From contig CP136069.1 of assembly GCA_032622095.1 (NCBI GenBank), positions 9,686,036-9,750,035 of the forward strand: a stretch of 64,000 bases of DNA. Reading direction: 5' to 3'. Shown in pieces: positions 41,901 through 57,600 of the stretch (its first letter is position 1; each line of letters opens with the position of its first letter). The translations under genes and the position numbers were made by a program. The notes below the pieces were generated by a model. It had not been told where the DNA came from and did not search any database. It saw only the letters and a program-made list of their open reading frames with translations. This stretch comes from Siphonodentalium dalli. Lineage: Eukaryota; Mollusca; Scaphopoda; Gadilida; Siphonodentaliidae.

Positions 41901-44900
41901 CATCATCATATAGCAAATTAGCAGGACCCACCAACATCATAGCAAATTAGCAGGACCCACCATCATCCTAGCAAATTAGCAGGACCCACCATCATCCTAG
42001 CAAATTAGCAGGACCCACCAACATCATAGTAAATTAGCAGGACCCACCATCATCATAGCAAATTAGCAGGACCCACCAACATCATAGCAAATTAGCAGGA
42101 CCCACCAACATCATAGCAAATTAGCAGGACCCACCAACATCATAGCAAATTAGCAGGACCCACCATCATCATAGCAAATTAGCAGGACCCACCAACATAA
42201 TAGCAAATTAGCAGGACCCACCAACATCATAGCAAATTAGCAGGACCCACCATCATCATAGCAAATTAGCAGGACCCACCAACATCATAGTAAATTAGCA
42301 GGACCCACCATCATCATAGCAAATTAGCAGGACCCACCAACATCATAGCAAATTAGCAGGACCCACCAACATCATAGCAAATTAGCCGGGACCACCAACG
42401 TCATAGCAAATTAGCAGGACCCACCAACATCATAGCAAATTAGCAGGAACCACCAACATCATAGCAAATTAGCAGGACCCACCAACATATAGCAAATTAG
42501 CAGGACCCACCAACATCATAGCAAATTAGCAGGACCCACCGTCATCATAGCAAATTAGCAGGACCCACCAACATCATAGCAAATTAGCCGGGACCCACCA
42601 ACATATAGCAAATTAGTAGGACCCACCAACATCATAGCAAATTAGCATGACCCACCATCATCATAGCAAATTAGCAGGACCCACCAACATCATAGCAAAT
42701 TAGCAGGACCCACCAACATCATAGCAAATTAGCAGGACCCACCAACATCATAGCAAATTAGCAGGACCCACCAACATCATAGCAAATTAGCAGGACCACC
42801 ATCATCATAGAAAATTAGCAGGACCCACCAACATTATAGCAAATTAGCAGGACCCACCAACATCATAGCAAATTAGCAGGACCCACCAACATCATAGCAA
42901 ATTAGCAGGACCCACCAACATCATAGCAAATTAGCAGGACACACCAGCATCATAGCAAATTAGCAGGACCCACCAACATCATAGCAAATTAGCCGGGACC
43001 CACCAACATCATAGCAAATTAGCCGGGACCACCAACATCATAGCAAATTAGCAGGACCCACCAACATCATAGCAAATTATTATGACCCACCAGCATCATA
43101 GCAAATTAGCAGGACCCACCAACATCATATATCAAATTAGCAGGACCCACCATCATCATAGCAAATTAGCAGGACCCACCAACATCATAGCAAATTAGCG
43201 GGGACCCACCAACATATAGCAAATTAGCAGGACCCACCAACATCATAGCAAATTAGCAGGACCCACCGTCATCATAGCAAATTAGCAGGACCCACCAACA
43301 TCATAGCAAATTAGCCGGGACCCACCAACATATAGCACATTAGTAGGACCCACCAACATCATAGCAAATTAGCATGACCCACCATCATCATAGCAAATTA
43401 GCAGGACCCACCAACATCATAGCAAATTAGCCGGGACCACCAACGTCATAGCAAATTAGCAGGACCCACCAACATCATAGCAAATTAGCAGGACCCACCA
43501 ACATCATAGCAAATTAGCAGGACCCACCAACATATAGCAAATTAGCAGGACCCACCAACATCATAGCAAATTAGCAGGACCCACCGTCATCATAGCAAAT
43601 TAGCAGGACCCACCAACATCATAGCAAATTAGCCGGGACCCACCAACATATAGCAAATTAGTAGGACCCACCAACATCAAAGCAAATTAGCATGACCCAC
43701 CATCATCATAGCAAATTAGCAGGACCCACCAACATCATAGCAAATTAGCAGGACCCACCAACATCATAGCAAATTAGCAGGACCCACCAACATCATAGCA
43801 AATTAGCAGGACCCACCAACATCATAGCAAATTAGCAGGACCACCATCATCATAGAAAATTAGCAGGACCCACCAACATCATAGCAAATTAGCAGGACCC
43901 ACCAACATCATAGCAAATTAGCAGGACCCACCAACATCATAGCAAATTAGCAGGACCCACCAACATCATAGCAAATTAGCAGGACACACCAGCATCATAG
44001 CAAATTAGCAGGACCCACCAACATCATAGCAAATTAGCCGGGACCCACCAACATCATAGCAAATTAGCCGGGACCACCAACATCATAGCAAATTAGCAGG
44101 ACCCACCAACATCATAGCAAATTAGTATGACCCACCAGCATCATAGCAAATTAGCAGGACCCACCAACATCATATAGCAAATTAGCAGGACCCACCAACA
44201 TCATAGCAAATTAGCAGGACCCACCAACATCATAGCAAATTAGCGGGGACCCACCAACATATAACAAATTAGCAGGACCCACCAACATCATAGCAAATTA
44301 GCAGGACCCACCGTCATCATATCAAATTAGCAGGACCCACCAACATCATAGCAAATTAGCCGGGACCCACCAACATATAGCACATTAGTAGGACCCACCA
44401 ACATCATAGCAAATTAGCATGACCCACCATCATCATAGCAAATTAGCAGGACCCACCAACATCATAGCAAATTAGCCGGGACCCACCAACATATAGCAAA
44501 TTAGCAGGACCCACCAACATCATAGCAAATTAGCAGGACCCACCAACATCATAGCAAATTAGCAGGACCCACCAACATCATAGTAAATTAGCAGGACCCA
44601 CCAGCGTCATTGCAAATTAGCAGGACCCACCAACATCATAGCAAATTAGCAGGACCCAACATCATCATAGCAAATTAGCAGGACCCACCAGCATCATAGC
44701 AAATTAGCAGGACCCACCAACATCATATAGCAAATTAGCAGGACCCACCAACATCATAGCAAATTAGCAGGACCCACCAACATCATAGCAAATTAGCCGG
44801 GACCACCAACATCATAGCAAATTAGCAGGACCCACCAACATCATAGCAACTTAGCCGGGACCACCAACATCATAGCAAATTAGCACGACCCACCAACATC

Positions 44901-47900
44901 ATAGCAAATTAGCCGGGACGACCAACGTCATAGCAAATTAGCAGGACCCACCAACATCATAGCAAATTAGCAGGACCCACCATCATATAGCAAATTAGCA
45001 GGACCCACCAACATCATAGCAAATTAGCAGGACCCACCAACATCATAGCAAATTAGCCGGGACCACCAACATCATAGCAAATAAGCCGGGACCACCAACA
45101 TCATAGCAAATTAGCAGGACCCACCAACATCATAGCAAATTAGTATGACCCACCAGCTTCATAGCAAATTAGCAGGACCCACCAGCATCATATAGCAAAT
45201 TAGCAGGACCCACCAGCATCATAGCAAATTAGCAGGACCCACCAACATCATATAGCAAATTAGCAGGACCCACCAACATCATAGCAAATTAGCAGGACCC
45301 ACCAACATCATAGCAAATTAGCCGGGACCCACCAACATCATAGCAAATTAGCCGGGACCACCAACATCATAGCAAATTAGCAGGACCCACCAACATCATA
45401 TAGAAAATTAGCAGGACCCACCAACATCATAGCAAATTAGCAGGACCCACCATCATCATAGCAAATTAGCAGGACCCACCAACATCATAGTAAATTAGCA
45501 GGACCCGCCATCATCATAGCAAATTAGCAGGACCCACCAACATCATAGCAAATTAGCAGGACCCACCAACATAATAGCAAATTAGCAGGACCCGCCAGCA
45601 TCATAGCAAATTAGCAGGACCCACCATCATCATAGCAAATTAGCCGGGACCCACCAACGTATAGCAAATTAGCCGGACCCACCAACATCATAGCAAATTA
45701 GCAGGTCCCACCAACATCATAGCAAATTAGCAGGACCCACCAACATCATAGAAAATTAGCAGGACCCACCAGCGTCATAGCAAATTAGCAGGACCCACCA
45801 ACATCATAGCAAATTAGCAGGACCCACCATCATCATAGCAAATTAGCAGGACCCACCAACATCATAGCAAATTAGCCGGGACCACCAACATCATAGCAAA
45901 TTAGCAGGACCCACCATCATCATAGAAAATTAGCAGGACCCACCAACATCATAGCAAATTAGCCGGGACCCACCAACTTATAGCAAATTAGCAGGACCCA
46001 CCAACATCATAGCAAATTAGCAGGACCCACCAACATCATAGCAAATTAGCAGGACCCACCAACATCATAGCAAATTATCAGGACCCGCCAGCATCATAGC
46101 AAATTAGCAGGACCCACCATCATCATAGCAAATTAGCAGGACCCACCAACATCATAGCAAATTAGCAGGACCCACCAACATCATAGCAAATTAGCAGGAC
46201 CCACCATCATCATAGCAAATTAGCAGGACCCACCAACATCATAGTAAATTAGCAGGACCCACCATCATCATAGCAAATTAGCAGGACCCACCAACATCAT
46301 ATAGCAAATTAGCAGGACCCACCAACATCATAGCAAATTAGCAGGACCCACCATCATCATAGCAAATTAGCAGGACCCACCAACATCATAGCAAATTAGC
46401 AGGACCCACCAAAATCATAGCAAATTAGCAGGACCCACCATCATCATAGCAAATTAGCAGGACCCACCAACATCATAGTAAATTAGCAGGACCCACCATC
46501 ATCATAGCAAATTAGCAGGACCCACCAACATCATGTAGCAAATTAGCAGGACCCACCAACATCATAGCAACTTAGCAGGACCCACCAACATCATAGCAAA
46601 TTAGCAGGACCCACCAACATCATAGCAAATTAACCGGGACCACCAACATAATAGCAAATTAGCAGGACCCACCAACATCATAGCAAATTAGCAGGATCCA
46701 CCAACATCATAGCAAATTAGCAGGACCCACCAACATCATAGCAAATTAGCAGGACCACCATCATCATAGAAAATTAGCAGGACCCACCAACATCATAGCA
46801 AATTAGCAGGATCCACCAACATCATAGCAAATTAGCAGGACCCACCAACATCATAGCAAATTAGCAGGACCCACCAACATCATAGCAAATTAGCAGGACC
46901 CACCCGCATCATAGCAAATTAGCAGGACCCACCAACATCATATAGCAAATTAGCAGGACCCACCAACATCATAGCAAATTAGCAGGACCCACCAACATCA
47001 TAGCAAATTAGCCGGGACCCACCAACATCATAGCAAATAAGCCGGGACCACCAACATCATAGCAAATTAGCAGGACCCACCAACATCATAGCAAATTAGT
47101 ATGACCCACCAGCATCATAGCAAATTAGCAGGACCCACCAACATCATATAGCAAATTAGCAGGACCCACCAACATCATAGCAAATTAGCAGGACCCACCA
47201 TCATCATAGCAAATTAGCAGGACCCACCAACATCATAGTAAATTAGCAGGACCCACCATCATCATAGCAAATTAGCAGGACCCACCAACATCATAGCAAA
47301 TTAGCAGGACCCACAAACATCATAGCAAATTAGCAGGACCCACCAACATCATAGCAAATTAGCAGGACCCGCCAGCATCATAGCAAATTAGCAGGACCCA
47401 CCATCATCATAGCAAATTAGCCGGGACCCACCAACGTATAGCAAATTAGCAGGACCCACCAACATCATAGCAAATTAGCAGGTCCCACCAACATCATAGC
47501 AAATTAGCAGGACCCACCAACATCATAGTAAATTAGCAGGACCCACCAGCGTCATAGCAAATTAGCAGGACCCACCAACATCATAGCAAATTAGCAGGAC
47601 CCACCATCATCATAGCAAATTAGCAGGACCCACCAACATCATAGCAAATTAGCCGTGACCACCAACATCATAGCAAATTAGCAGGACCCACCATCATCAA
47701 AGAAAATTAGCAGGACCCACCAACATCATAGCAAATTAGCCGGGACCCACCAACTTATAGCAAATTAGCAGGACCCACCAACATCATAGCAAATTAGCAG
47801 GACCCACCAGCATCATAGCAAATTAGCAGGACCCACCAACATCATAGCAAATTAGCAGGACCCGCCAGCATCATAGCAAATTAGCAGGACCCACCATCAT

Positions 47901-50900
47901 CATAGCAAATTAGCAGGACCCACCAACATCATAGCAAATTAGCAGGACCCACCAACATCATAGCAAATTAGCAGGACCCACCATCATCATAGCAAATTAG
48001 CAGGACCCACCAACATCATAGTAAATTAGCAGGACCCACCATCATCATAGCAAATTAGCAGGACCCACCAACATCATATAGCAAATTAGCAGGACCCACC
48101 AACATCATAGCAAATTAGCAGGACCCACCATCATCATAGCAAATTAGCATGACCCACCAACATCATAGCAAATTAGCAGGACCCACCAACGTCATATCAA
48201 ATTAACAGGACCCACCATCATTATAGCAAATTAGCAGGACCCACCAACATCATAGTAAATTAGCAGGACCCACCATCATCATAGCAAATTAGCAGGACCC
48301 ACCATCATCATATAGCAAATTAGCAGGACCCACCAACATCATAGCAAATTAGCAGGACCCACCATCATCCTAGCAAATTAGCAGGACCCACCAACATCAT
48401 AGTAAATTAGCAGGACCCACCATCATCATAGCAAATTAGCAGGACCCACCAACATCATAGCAAATTAGCAGGACCCACCAACATCATAGCAAATTAGCAG
48501 GACCCACCAACATCATAGCAAATTAGCCGGACCCACCATCATCATATCAAATTAGCAGGACCCACCAACATAATAGCAAATTAGCAGGACCCACCAACAT
48601 CATAGCAAATTAGCAGGACCCACCATCATCATAGCAAATTAGCAGGACCCACCAACATCATAGTAAATTAGCAGGACCCACCATCATCATAGCAAATTAG
48701 CAGGACCCACCAACATTATAGCAAATTAGCAGGACCCACCAACATCATAGCAAATTAGCCGGGACCACCAACGTCATAGCAAATTAGCAGGACCCACCAA
48801 CATCATAGCAAATTAGCAGGACCCACCAACATCATAGCAAATTAGCAGGACCCACCAACATATAGCAAATTAGCAGGACCCACCAACATCATAGCAAATT
48901 AGCAGGACCCACCGTCATCATAGCAAATTAGCAGGACCCACCAACATCATAGCAAATTAGCCGGGACCCACCAACATATAGCAAATTAGTAGGACCCACC
49001 AACATCATAGCAAATTAGCATGACCCACCATCATCATAGCAAATTAGCAGGACCCACCAACATCATAGCAAATTAGCCGGGACCCACCAACATATAGCAA
49101 ATTAGCAGGACCCACCAACATCATAGCAAATTAGCAGGACCCACCAACATCATAGCAAATTAGCAGGACCCACCAATATCATAGTAAATTAGCAGGACCC
49201 ACCAGCGTCATAGCAAATTAGCAGGACCCACCAACATCATAGCAAATTAGCAGGACCCAACATCATCATAGCAAATTAGCAGGACCCACCAGCATCATAG
49301 CAAATTAGCAGGACCCACCAACATCATATAGCAAATTAGCAGGACCCACCAACATCATAGCAAATTAGCAGGACCCACCAACATCATAGCAAATTAGCCG
49401 GGACCACCAACATCATAGCAAATTAGCAGGACCCACCAACATCATAGCAACTTAGCCGGGACCACCAACATCATAGCAAATTAGCACGACCCACCAACAT
49501 CATAGCAAATTAGCCGGGACGACCAACGTCATAGCAAATTAGCAGGACCCACCAACATCATAGCAAATTAGCAGGACCCACCAACATCATAGCAAATTAG
49601 CAGGACCCACCAACATCATAGCAAATTAGCAGGACCCACCAACATCATAGCAAATTAGCCGGGACCACCAACATCATAGCAAATAAGCCGGGACCACCAA
49701 CATCATAGCAAATTAGCAGGACCCACCAACATCATAGCAAATTAGTATGACCCACCAGCATCATAGCAAATTAGCAGGACCCACCAGCATCATATAGCAA
49801 ATTAGCAGGACCCACCAGCATCATAGCAAATTAGCAGGACCCACCAACATCATATAGCAAATTAGCAGGACCCACCAACATCATAGCAAATTAGCAGGAC
49901 CCACCAACATCATAGCAAATTAGCCGGGACCCACCAACATCATAGCAAATTAGCCGGGACCACCAACATCATAGCAAATTAGCAGGACCCACCAACATCA
50001 TATAGAAAATTAGCAGGACCCACCAACATCATAGCAAATTAGCAGGACCCACCATCATCATAGCAAATTAGCAGGACCCACCAACATCATAGTAAATTAG
50101 CAGGACCCGCCATCATCATAGCAAATTAGCAGGACCCACCAACATCATAGCAAATTAGCAGGACCCACCAGCATAATAGCAAATTAGCAGGACCCGCCAG
50201 CATCATAGCAAATTAGCAGGACCCACCATCATCATAGCAAATTAGCCGGGACCCACCAACGTATAGCAAATTAGCAGGAACCACCAACATCATAGCAAAT
50301 TAGCAGGTCCCACCAACATCATAGCAAATTAGCAGGACCCACCAACATCATAGAAAATTAGCAGGACCCACCAGCGTCATAGCAAATTAGCAGGACCCAC
50401 CAACATCATAGCAAATTAGCAGGACCCACCATCATCATAGCAAATTAGCAGGACCCACCAACATCATAGCAAATTAGCCGGGACCACCAACATCATAGCA
50501 AATTAGCAGGACCCACCATCATCATAGAAAATTAGCAGGACCCACCAACATCATAGCAAATTAGCCGGGACCCACCAACTTATAGCAAATTAGCAGGACC
50601 CACCAACATCATAGCAAATTAGCAGGACCCACCAACATCATAGCAAATTAGCAGGACCCACCAACATCATAGCAAATTATCAGGACCCGCCAGCATCATA
50701 GCAAATTAGCAGGACCCACCATCATCATAGCAAATTAGCAGGACCCACCAACATCATAGCAAATTAGCAGGACCCACCAACATCATAGCAAATTAGCAGG
50801 ACCCACCATCATCATAGCAAATTAGCAGGACCCACCAACATCATAGTAAATTAGCAGGACCCACCATCATCATAGCAAATTAGCAGGACCCACCAACATC

Positions 50901-53900
50901 ATATAGCAAATTAGCAGGACCCACCTACATCATAGCAAATTAGCAGGACCCACCAACATCATAGCAAATTAGCAGGACCCACCAACATCATAGCAAATTA
51001 GCAGGACCCACCAAAATCATAGCAAATTAGCAGGACCCACCTACATCATAGCAAATTAGCAGGACCCACCATCATCATAGCAAATTAGCAGGACCCACCA
51101 GCATCATAGCAAATTAACCGGGACCACCAACATAATAGCAAATTAGCAGGACCCACCAACATCATAGCAAATTAGCAGGACCCACCAACATCATAGCAAA
51201 TTAGCAGGACCCACCATCATCATAGCAAATTAGCAGGACCCACCAACATCATAGCAAATTAGCAGGACCCACCAACATCATAGCAAATTATCAGGACCCG
51301 CCAGCATCATAGCAAATTAGCAGGACCCACCATCATCATAGCAAATTAGCAGGACCCACCAACATCATAGCAAATTAGCAGGACCCACCAACATCATAGC
51401 AAATTAGCAGGACCCACCATCATCATAGCAAATTAGCAGGACCCACCAACATCATAGTAAATTAGCAGGACCCACCATCATCATAGCAAATTAGCAGGAC
51501 CCACCAACATCATATAGCAAATTAGCAGGACCCACCTACATCATAGCAAATTAGCAGGACCCACCATCATCATAGCAAATTAGCAGGACCCACCAACATC
51601 ATAGCAAATTAGCAGGACCCACCAAAATCATAGCAAATTAGCAGAACCCACCATTATCATAGCAAATTAGCAGGACCCACCAACATCATAGTAAATTAGC
51701 AGGACCCACCATCATCATAGCAAATTAGCAGGACCCACCAACATCATGTAGCAAATTAGCAGGACCCACCAACATCATAGCAACTTAGCAGGACCCACCA
51801 ACATCATAGCAAATTAGCAGGACCCACCAACATCATAGCAAATTAACCGGGACCACCAACATAATAGCAAATTAGCAGGACCCACCAACATCATAGCAAA
51901 TTAGCAGGATCCACCAACATCATAGCAAATTAGCAGGACCCACCAACATCATAGCAAATTAGCAGGACCACCATCATCATAGAAAATTAGCAGGACCCAC
52001 CAACATCATAGCAAATTAGCAGGACCCACCAACATCATAGCAAATTAGCAGGACCCACCAACATCATAGCAAATTAGCAGGACCCACCAACATCATAGCA
52101 AATTAGCAGGACCCACCAGCATCATAGCAAATTAGCAGGACCCACCAACATCATATAGCAAATTAGCAGGACCCACCAACATCATAGCAAATTAGCAGGA
52201 CCCACCAACATCATAGCAAATTAGCCGGGACCCACCAACATCATAGCAAATAAGCCGGGACCACCAACATCATAGCAAATTAGCAGGACCCACCAACATC
52301 ATAGCAAATTAGTATGACCCACCAGCATCATAGCAAATTAGCAGGACCCACCAACATCATATAGCAAATTAGCAGGACCCACCAACATCATAGCAAATTA
52401 GCAGGACCCACCAACATCATAGCAAATTAGCAGGACCCACCAACATCATAGCAAATTAGCAGGACCCACCATCATCATAGCAAATTAGCAGGACCCACCA
52501 ACATCATAGCAAATTAGCAGGACCCACAAACATCATAGCAAATTAGCAGGACCCACCAACATCATAGCAAATTAGCAGGACCCGCCAGCATCATAGCAAA
52601 TTAGCAGGACCCACCATCATCATAGCAAATTAGCCGGGACCCACCAACGTATAGCAAATTAGCAGGACCCACCAACATCATAGCAAATTAGCAGGTCCCA
52701 CCAACATCATAGCAAATTAGCAGGACCCACCAACATCATAGTAAATTAGCAGGACCCACCAGCGTCATAGCAAATTAGCAGTACCCACCAACATCATAGC
52801 AAATTAGCAGGACCCACCATCATCATAGCAAATTAGCAGGACCCACCAACATCATAGCAAATTAGCCGTGACCACCAACATCATAGCAAATTAGCAGGAC
52901 CCACCATCATCATAGAAAATTAGCAGGACCCACCAACATCATAGCAAATTAGCCGGGACCCACCAACTAATAGCAAATTAGCAGGACCCACCAACATCAT
53001 AGCAAATTAGCAGGACCCACCAGCATCATAGCAAATTAGCAGGACCCACCAACATCATAGCAAATTAGCAGGACCCGCCAGCATCATAGCAAATTAGCAG
53101 GACCCACCATCATCATAGCAAATTAGCAGGACCCACCAACATCATAGCAAATTAGCAGGACCCACCAACATCATAGCAAATTAGCAGGACCCACCATCAT
53201 CATAGCAAATTAGCAGGACCCACCAACATCATAGTAAATTAGCAGGACCCACCATCATCATAGCAAATTAGCAGGACCCACCAACATCATATAGCAAATT
53301 AGCAGGACCCACCAACATCATAGCAAATTAGCAGGACCCACCATCATCATAGCAAATTAGCATGACCCACCAACATCATAGCAAATTAGCAGGACCCACC
53401 AACGTCATATCAAATTAGCAGGACCCACCATCATTATAGCAAATTAGCAGGACCCACCAACATCATAGTAAATTAGCAGGACCCACCATCATCATAGCAA
53501 ATTAGCAGGACCCACCATCATCATATAGCAAATTAGCAGGACCCACCATCATCCTAGCAAATTAGCAGGACCCACCATCATCCTAGCAAATTAGCAGGAC
53601 CCACCAACATCATAGTAAATTAGCAGGACCCACCATCATCATAGCAAATTAGCAGGACCCACCAACATCATAGCAAATTAGCAGGACCCACCAACATCAT
53701 AGCAAATTAGCCGGACCCACCATCATCATAGCAAATTAGCCGGACCCACCATCATCATAGCAAATTAGCAGGACCCACCAACATAATAGCAAATTAGCAG
53801 GACCCACCAACATCATAGCAAATTAGCAGGACCCACCATCATCATAGCAAATTAGCAGGACCCACCAACATCATAGTAAATTAGCAGGACCCACCATCAT

Positions 53901-54300
53901 CATAGCAAATTAGCAGGACCCACCAACATCATAGCAAATTAGCAGGACCCATCAACATCATAGCAAATTAGCCGGGACCACCAACGTCATAGCAAATTAG
54001 CAGGACCCACCAACATCATAGCAAATTAGCAGGACCCACCAACATCATAGCAAATTAGCAGGACCCACCAACATATAGCAAATTAGCAGGACCCACCAAC
54101 ATCATAGCAAATTAGCAGGACCCACCAACATCATAGCAAATTAGCAGGACCCACCAACATCATAGCAAATTAGCCGGGACCCACCAACATATAGCAAATT
54201 AGTAGGACCCACCAACATCATAGCAAATTAGCATGACCCACCATCATCATAGCAAATTAGCAGGACCCACCAACATCATAGCAAATTAGCAGGACCCACC
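39200..54300 (+). repeat. Large higher-order block recurring at ~6.4 and ~4.6-5.2 kb
   Basis: One block recurs at least three times. CCGTGACC is at 41251, 47653 and 52865 (6,402 and 5,212 bp). AACGTCAT is at 41786, 48188 and 53401 (6,402 and 5,213). TATCAGG is at 39678, 46076, 50678 and 51289 (6,398, 4,602 and 611). AGGACCCAACATC is at 44651 and 49252 (4,601). The 5,213 offset equals 4,602 plus a 611-bp tandem duplication at about 50,678-51,289. This orders the events. Confidence 0.75.
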
Positions 54301-54699
54301 AACATCATAGCAAATTAGCAGGACCCACCAACATCATAGCAAATTAGCAGGACCACCATCATCATAGAAAATTAGCAGGACCCACCAACATCATAGCAAA
54401 TTAGCAGGACCCACCAACATCATAGCAAATTAGCAGGACCCACCAACATCATAGCAAATTAGCAGGACCCACCAACATCATAGCAAATTAGCAGGACACA
54501 CCAGCATCATAGCAAATTAGCAGGACCCACCAACATCATAGCAAATTAGCCGGGACCCACCAACATCATAGCAAATTAGCCGGGACCACCAACATCATAG
54601 CAAATTAGCAGGACCCACCAACATCATAGCAAATTAGTATGACCCACCAGCATCATAGCAAATTAGCAGGACCCACCAACATCATAGCAAATTAGCAGG

Positions 54700-57600
54700 A
54701 CCCACCAACATCATAGCAAATTAGCAGGACCCACCGTCATCATAGCAAATTAGCAGGACCCACCAACATCATAGCAAATTAGCCGGGACCCACCAACATA
54801 TAGCAAATTAGTAGGACCCACCAACATCATAGCAAATTAGCATGACCCACCATCATCATAGCAAATTAGCAGGACCCACCAACATCATAGCAAATTAGCC
54901 GGGACCCACCAACATATAGCAAATTAGCAGGACCCACCAACATCATAGCAAATTAGCAGGACCCACCAACATCATAGCAAATTAGCAGGACCCACCAACA
55001 TCATAGTAAATTAGCAGGACCCACCAGCGTCATAGCAAATTAGCAGGACCCACCAACATCATAGCAAATTAGCAGGACCCAACATCATCATAGCAAATTA
55101 GCAGGACCCACCAGCATCATAGCAAATTAGCAGGACCCACCAACATCATATAGCAAATTAGCAGGACCCACCAACATCATAGCAAATTATCAGGACCCAC
55201 CAACATCATAGCAAATTAGCCGGGACCACCAACATCATAGCAAATTAGCAGGACCCACCAACATCATAGCAACTTAGCCGGGACCACCAACATCATAGCA
55301 AATTAGCACGACCCACCAACATCATAGCAAATTAGCCGGGACGACCAACGTCATAGCAAATTAGCAGGACCCACCAACATCATAGCAAATTAGCAGGACC
55401 CACCATCATCATAGCAAATTAGCAGGACCCACCAACATCATAGCAAATTAGCCGGGACCACCAACATCATAGCAAATTAGCAGGACCCACCATCATCATA
55501 GAAAATTGGCAGGACCCACCAACATCATTGCAAATTAGCCGGGACCCACCAACTTATAGCAAATTAGCAGGACCCACCAACATCATAGCAAATTAGCAGG
55601 ACCCACCAACATCATAGCAAATTAGCAGGACCCACCAGCATCATAGCAAATTAGCAGGACCCACCATCATCATAGCAAATTAGCAGGACCCACCAACATC
55701 ATAGCAAATTAGCAGGACCCACCAACATCATAGCAAATTAGCAGGACCCACCAACATCATAGCAAATTAGCAGGACCCGCCAGCATCATAGCAAATTAGC
55801 AGGACCCACCATCATCATAGCAAATTAGCAGGACCCACCAACATCATAGCAAATTAGCAGGACCCACCAACATTATAGCAAATTAGCAGGACCCACCATC
55901 ATCATAGCAAATTAGCCGGGACCCACCAACTTATAGCAAATTAGCAGGACCCACCAACATCATAGCAAATTAGCAGGACCCACCAGCATCATAGCAAATT
56001 AGCAGGACCCACCAACATCATAGCAAATTAGCAGGACCCGCCAGCATCATAGCAAATTAGCAGGACCCACCATCATCATAGCAAATTAGCAGGACCCACC
56101 AACATCATAGCAAATTAGCAGGACCCACCAACATCATAGCAAATTAGCAGGACCCACCATCATCATAGCAAATTAGCAGGACCCACCAACATCATAGTAA
56201 ATTAGCAGGACCCACCATCATCATAGCAAATTAGCAGGACCCACCAACATCATATAGCAAATTAGCAGGACCCACCAACATCATAGCAAATTAGCAGGAC
56301 CCACCATCATCATAGCAAATTAGCATGACCCACCAACATCATAGCAAATTAGCAGGACCCACCAACATCATAGCAAATTAGCAGGACCCACCATCATCAT
56401 AGCAAATTAGCCGGGACCCACCAACATCATAGCAAATTAGCAGGACCCACCAACATCATAGCAAATTAGCAGGACACACCAGCATCATAGCAAATTAGCA
56501 GGACCCACCAACATCATAGCAAATTAGCCGGGACCCACCAACATCATAGCAAATTAGCCGGGACCACCAACATCATAGCAAATTAGCAGGACCCACCAAC
56601 ATCATAGCAAATTAGTATGACCCACCAGCATCATAGCAAATTAGCAGGACCCACCAACATCATATAGCAAATTAGCAGGACCCACCAACATCATAGCAAA
56701 TTAGCAGGACCCACCAACATCATAGCAAATTAGCGGGGACCCACCAACATATAGCAAATTAGCAGGACCCACCAACATCATAGCAAATTAGCAGGACCCA
56801 CCGTCATCATATCAAATTAGCAGGACCCACCAACATCATAGCAAATTAGCCGGGACCCACCAACATATAGCAAATTAGTAGGACCCACCAACATCATAGC
56901 AAATTAGCATGACCCACCATCATCATAGCAAATTAGCAGGACCCACCAACATCATAGGAAATTAGCCGGGACCCACCAACATATAGCAAATTAGCAGGAC
57001 CCACCAACATCATAGCAAATTAGCAGGACCCACCAACATCATAGCAAATTAGCAGGACCCACCAACATCATAGTAAATTAGCAGGACCCACCAGCGTCAT
57101 AGCAAATTAGCAGGACCCACCAACATCATAGCAAATTAGCAGGACCCAACATCATCATAGCAAATTAGCAGGACCCACCAGCATCATAGCAAATTAGCAG
57201 GACCCACCAACATCATATAGCAAATTAGCAGGACCCACCAACATCATAGCAAATTAGCAGGACCCACCAACATCATAGCAAATTAGCCGGGACCACCAAC
57301 ATCATAGCAAATTAGCAGGACCCACCAACATCATAGCAACTTAGCCGGGACCACCAACATCATAGCAAATTAGCACGACCCACCAACATCATAGCAAATT
57401 AGCCGGGACGACCAACGTCATAGCAAATTAGCAGGACCCACCAACATCATAGCAAATTAGCAGGACCCACCATCATCATAGCAAATTAGCAGGACCCACC
57501 AACATCATAGCAAATTAGCCGGGACCACCAACATCATAGCAAATTAGCAGGACCCACCATCATCATAGAAAATTGGCAGGACCCACCAACATCATTGCAA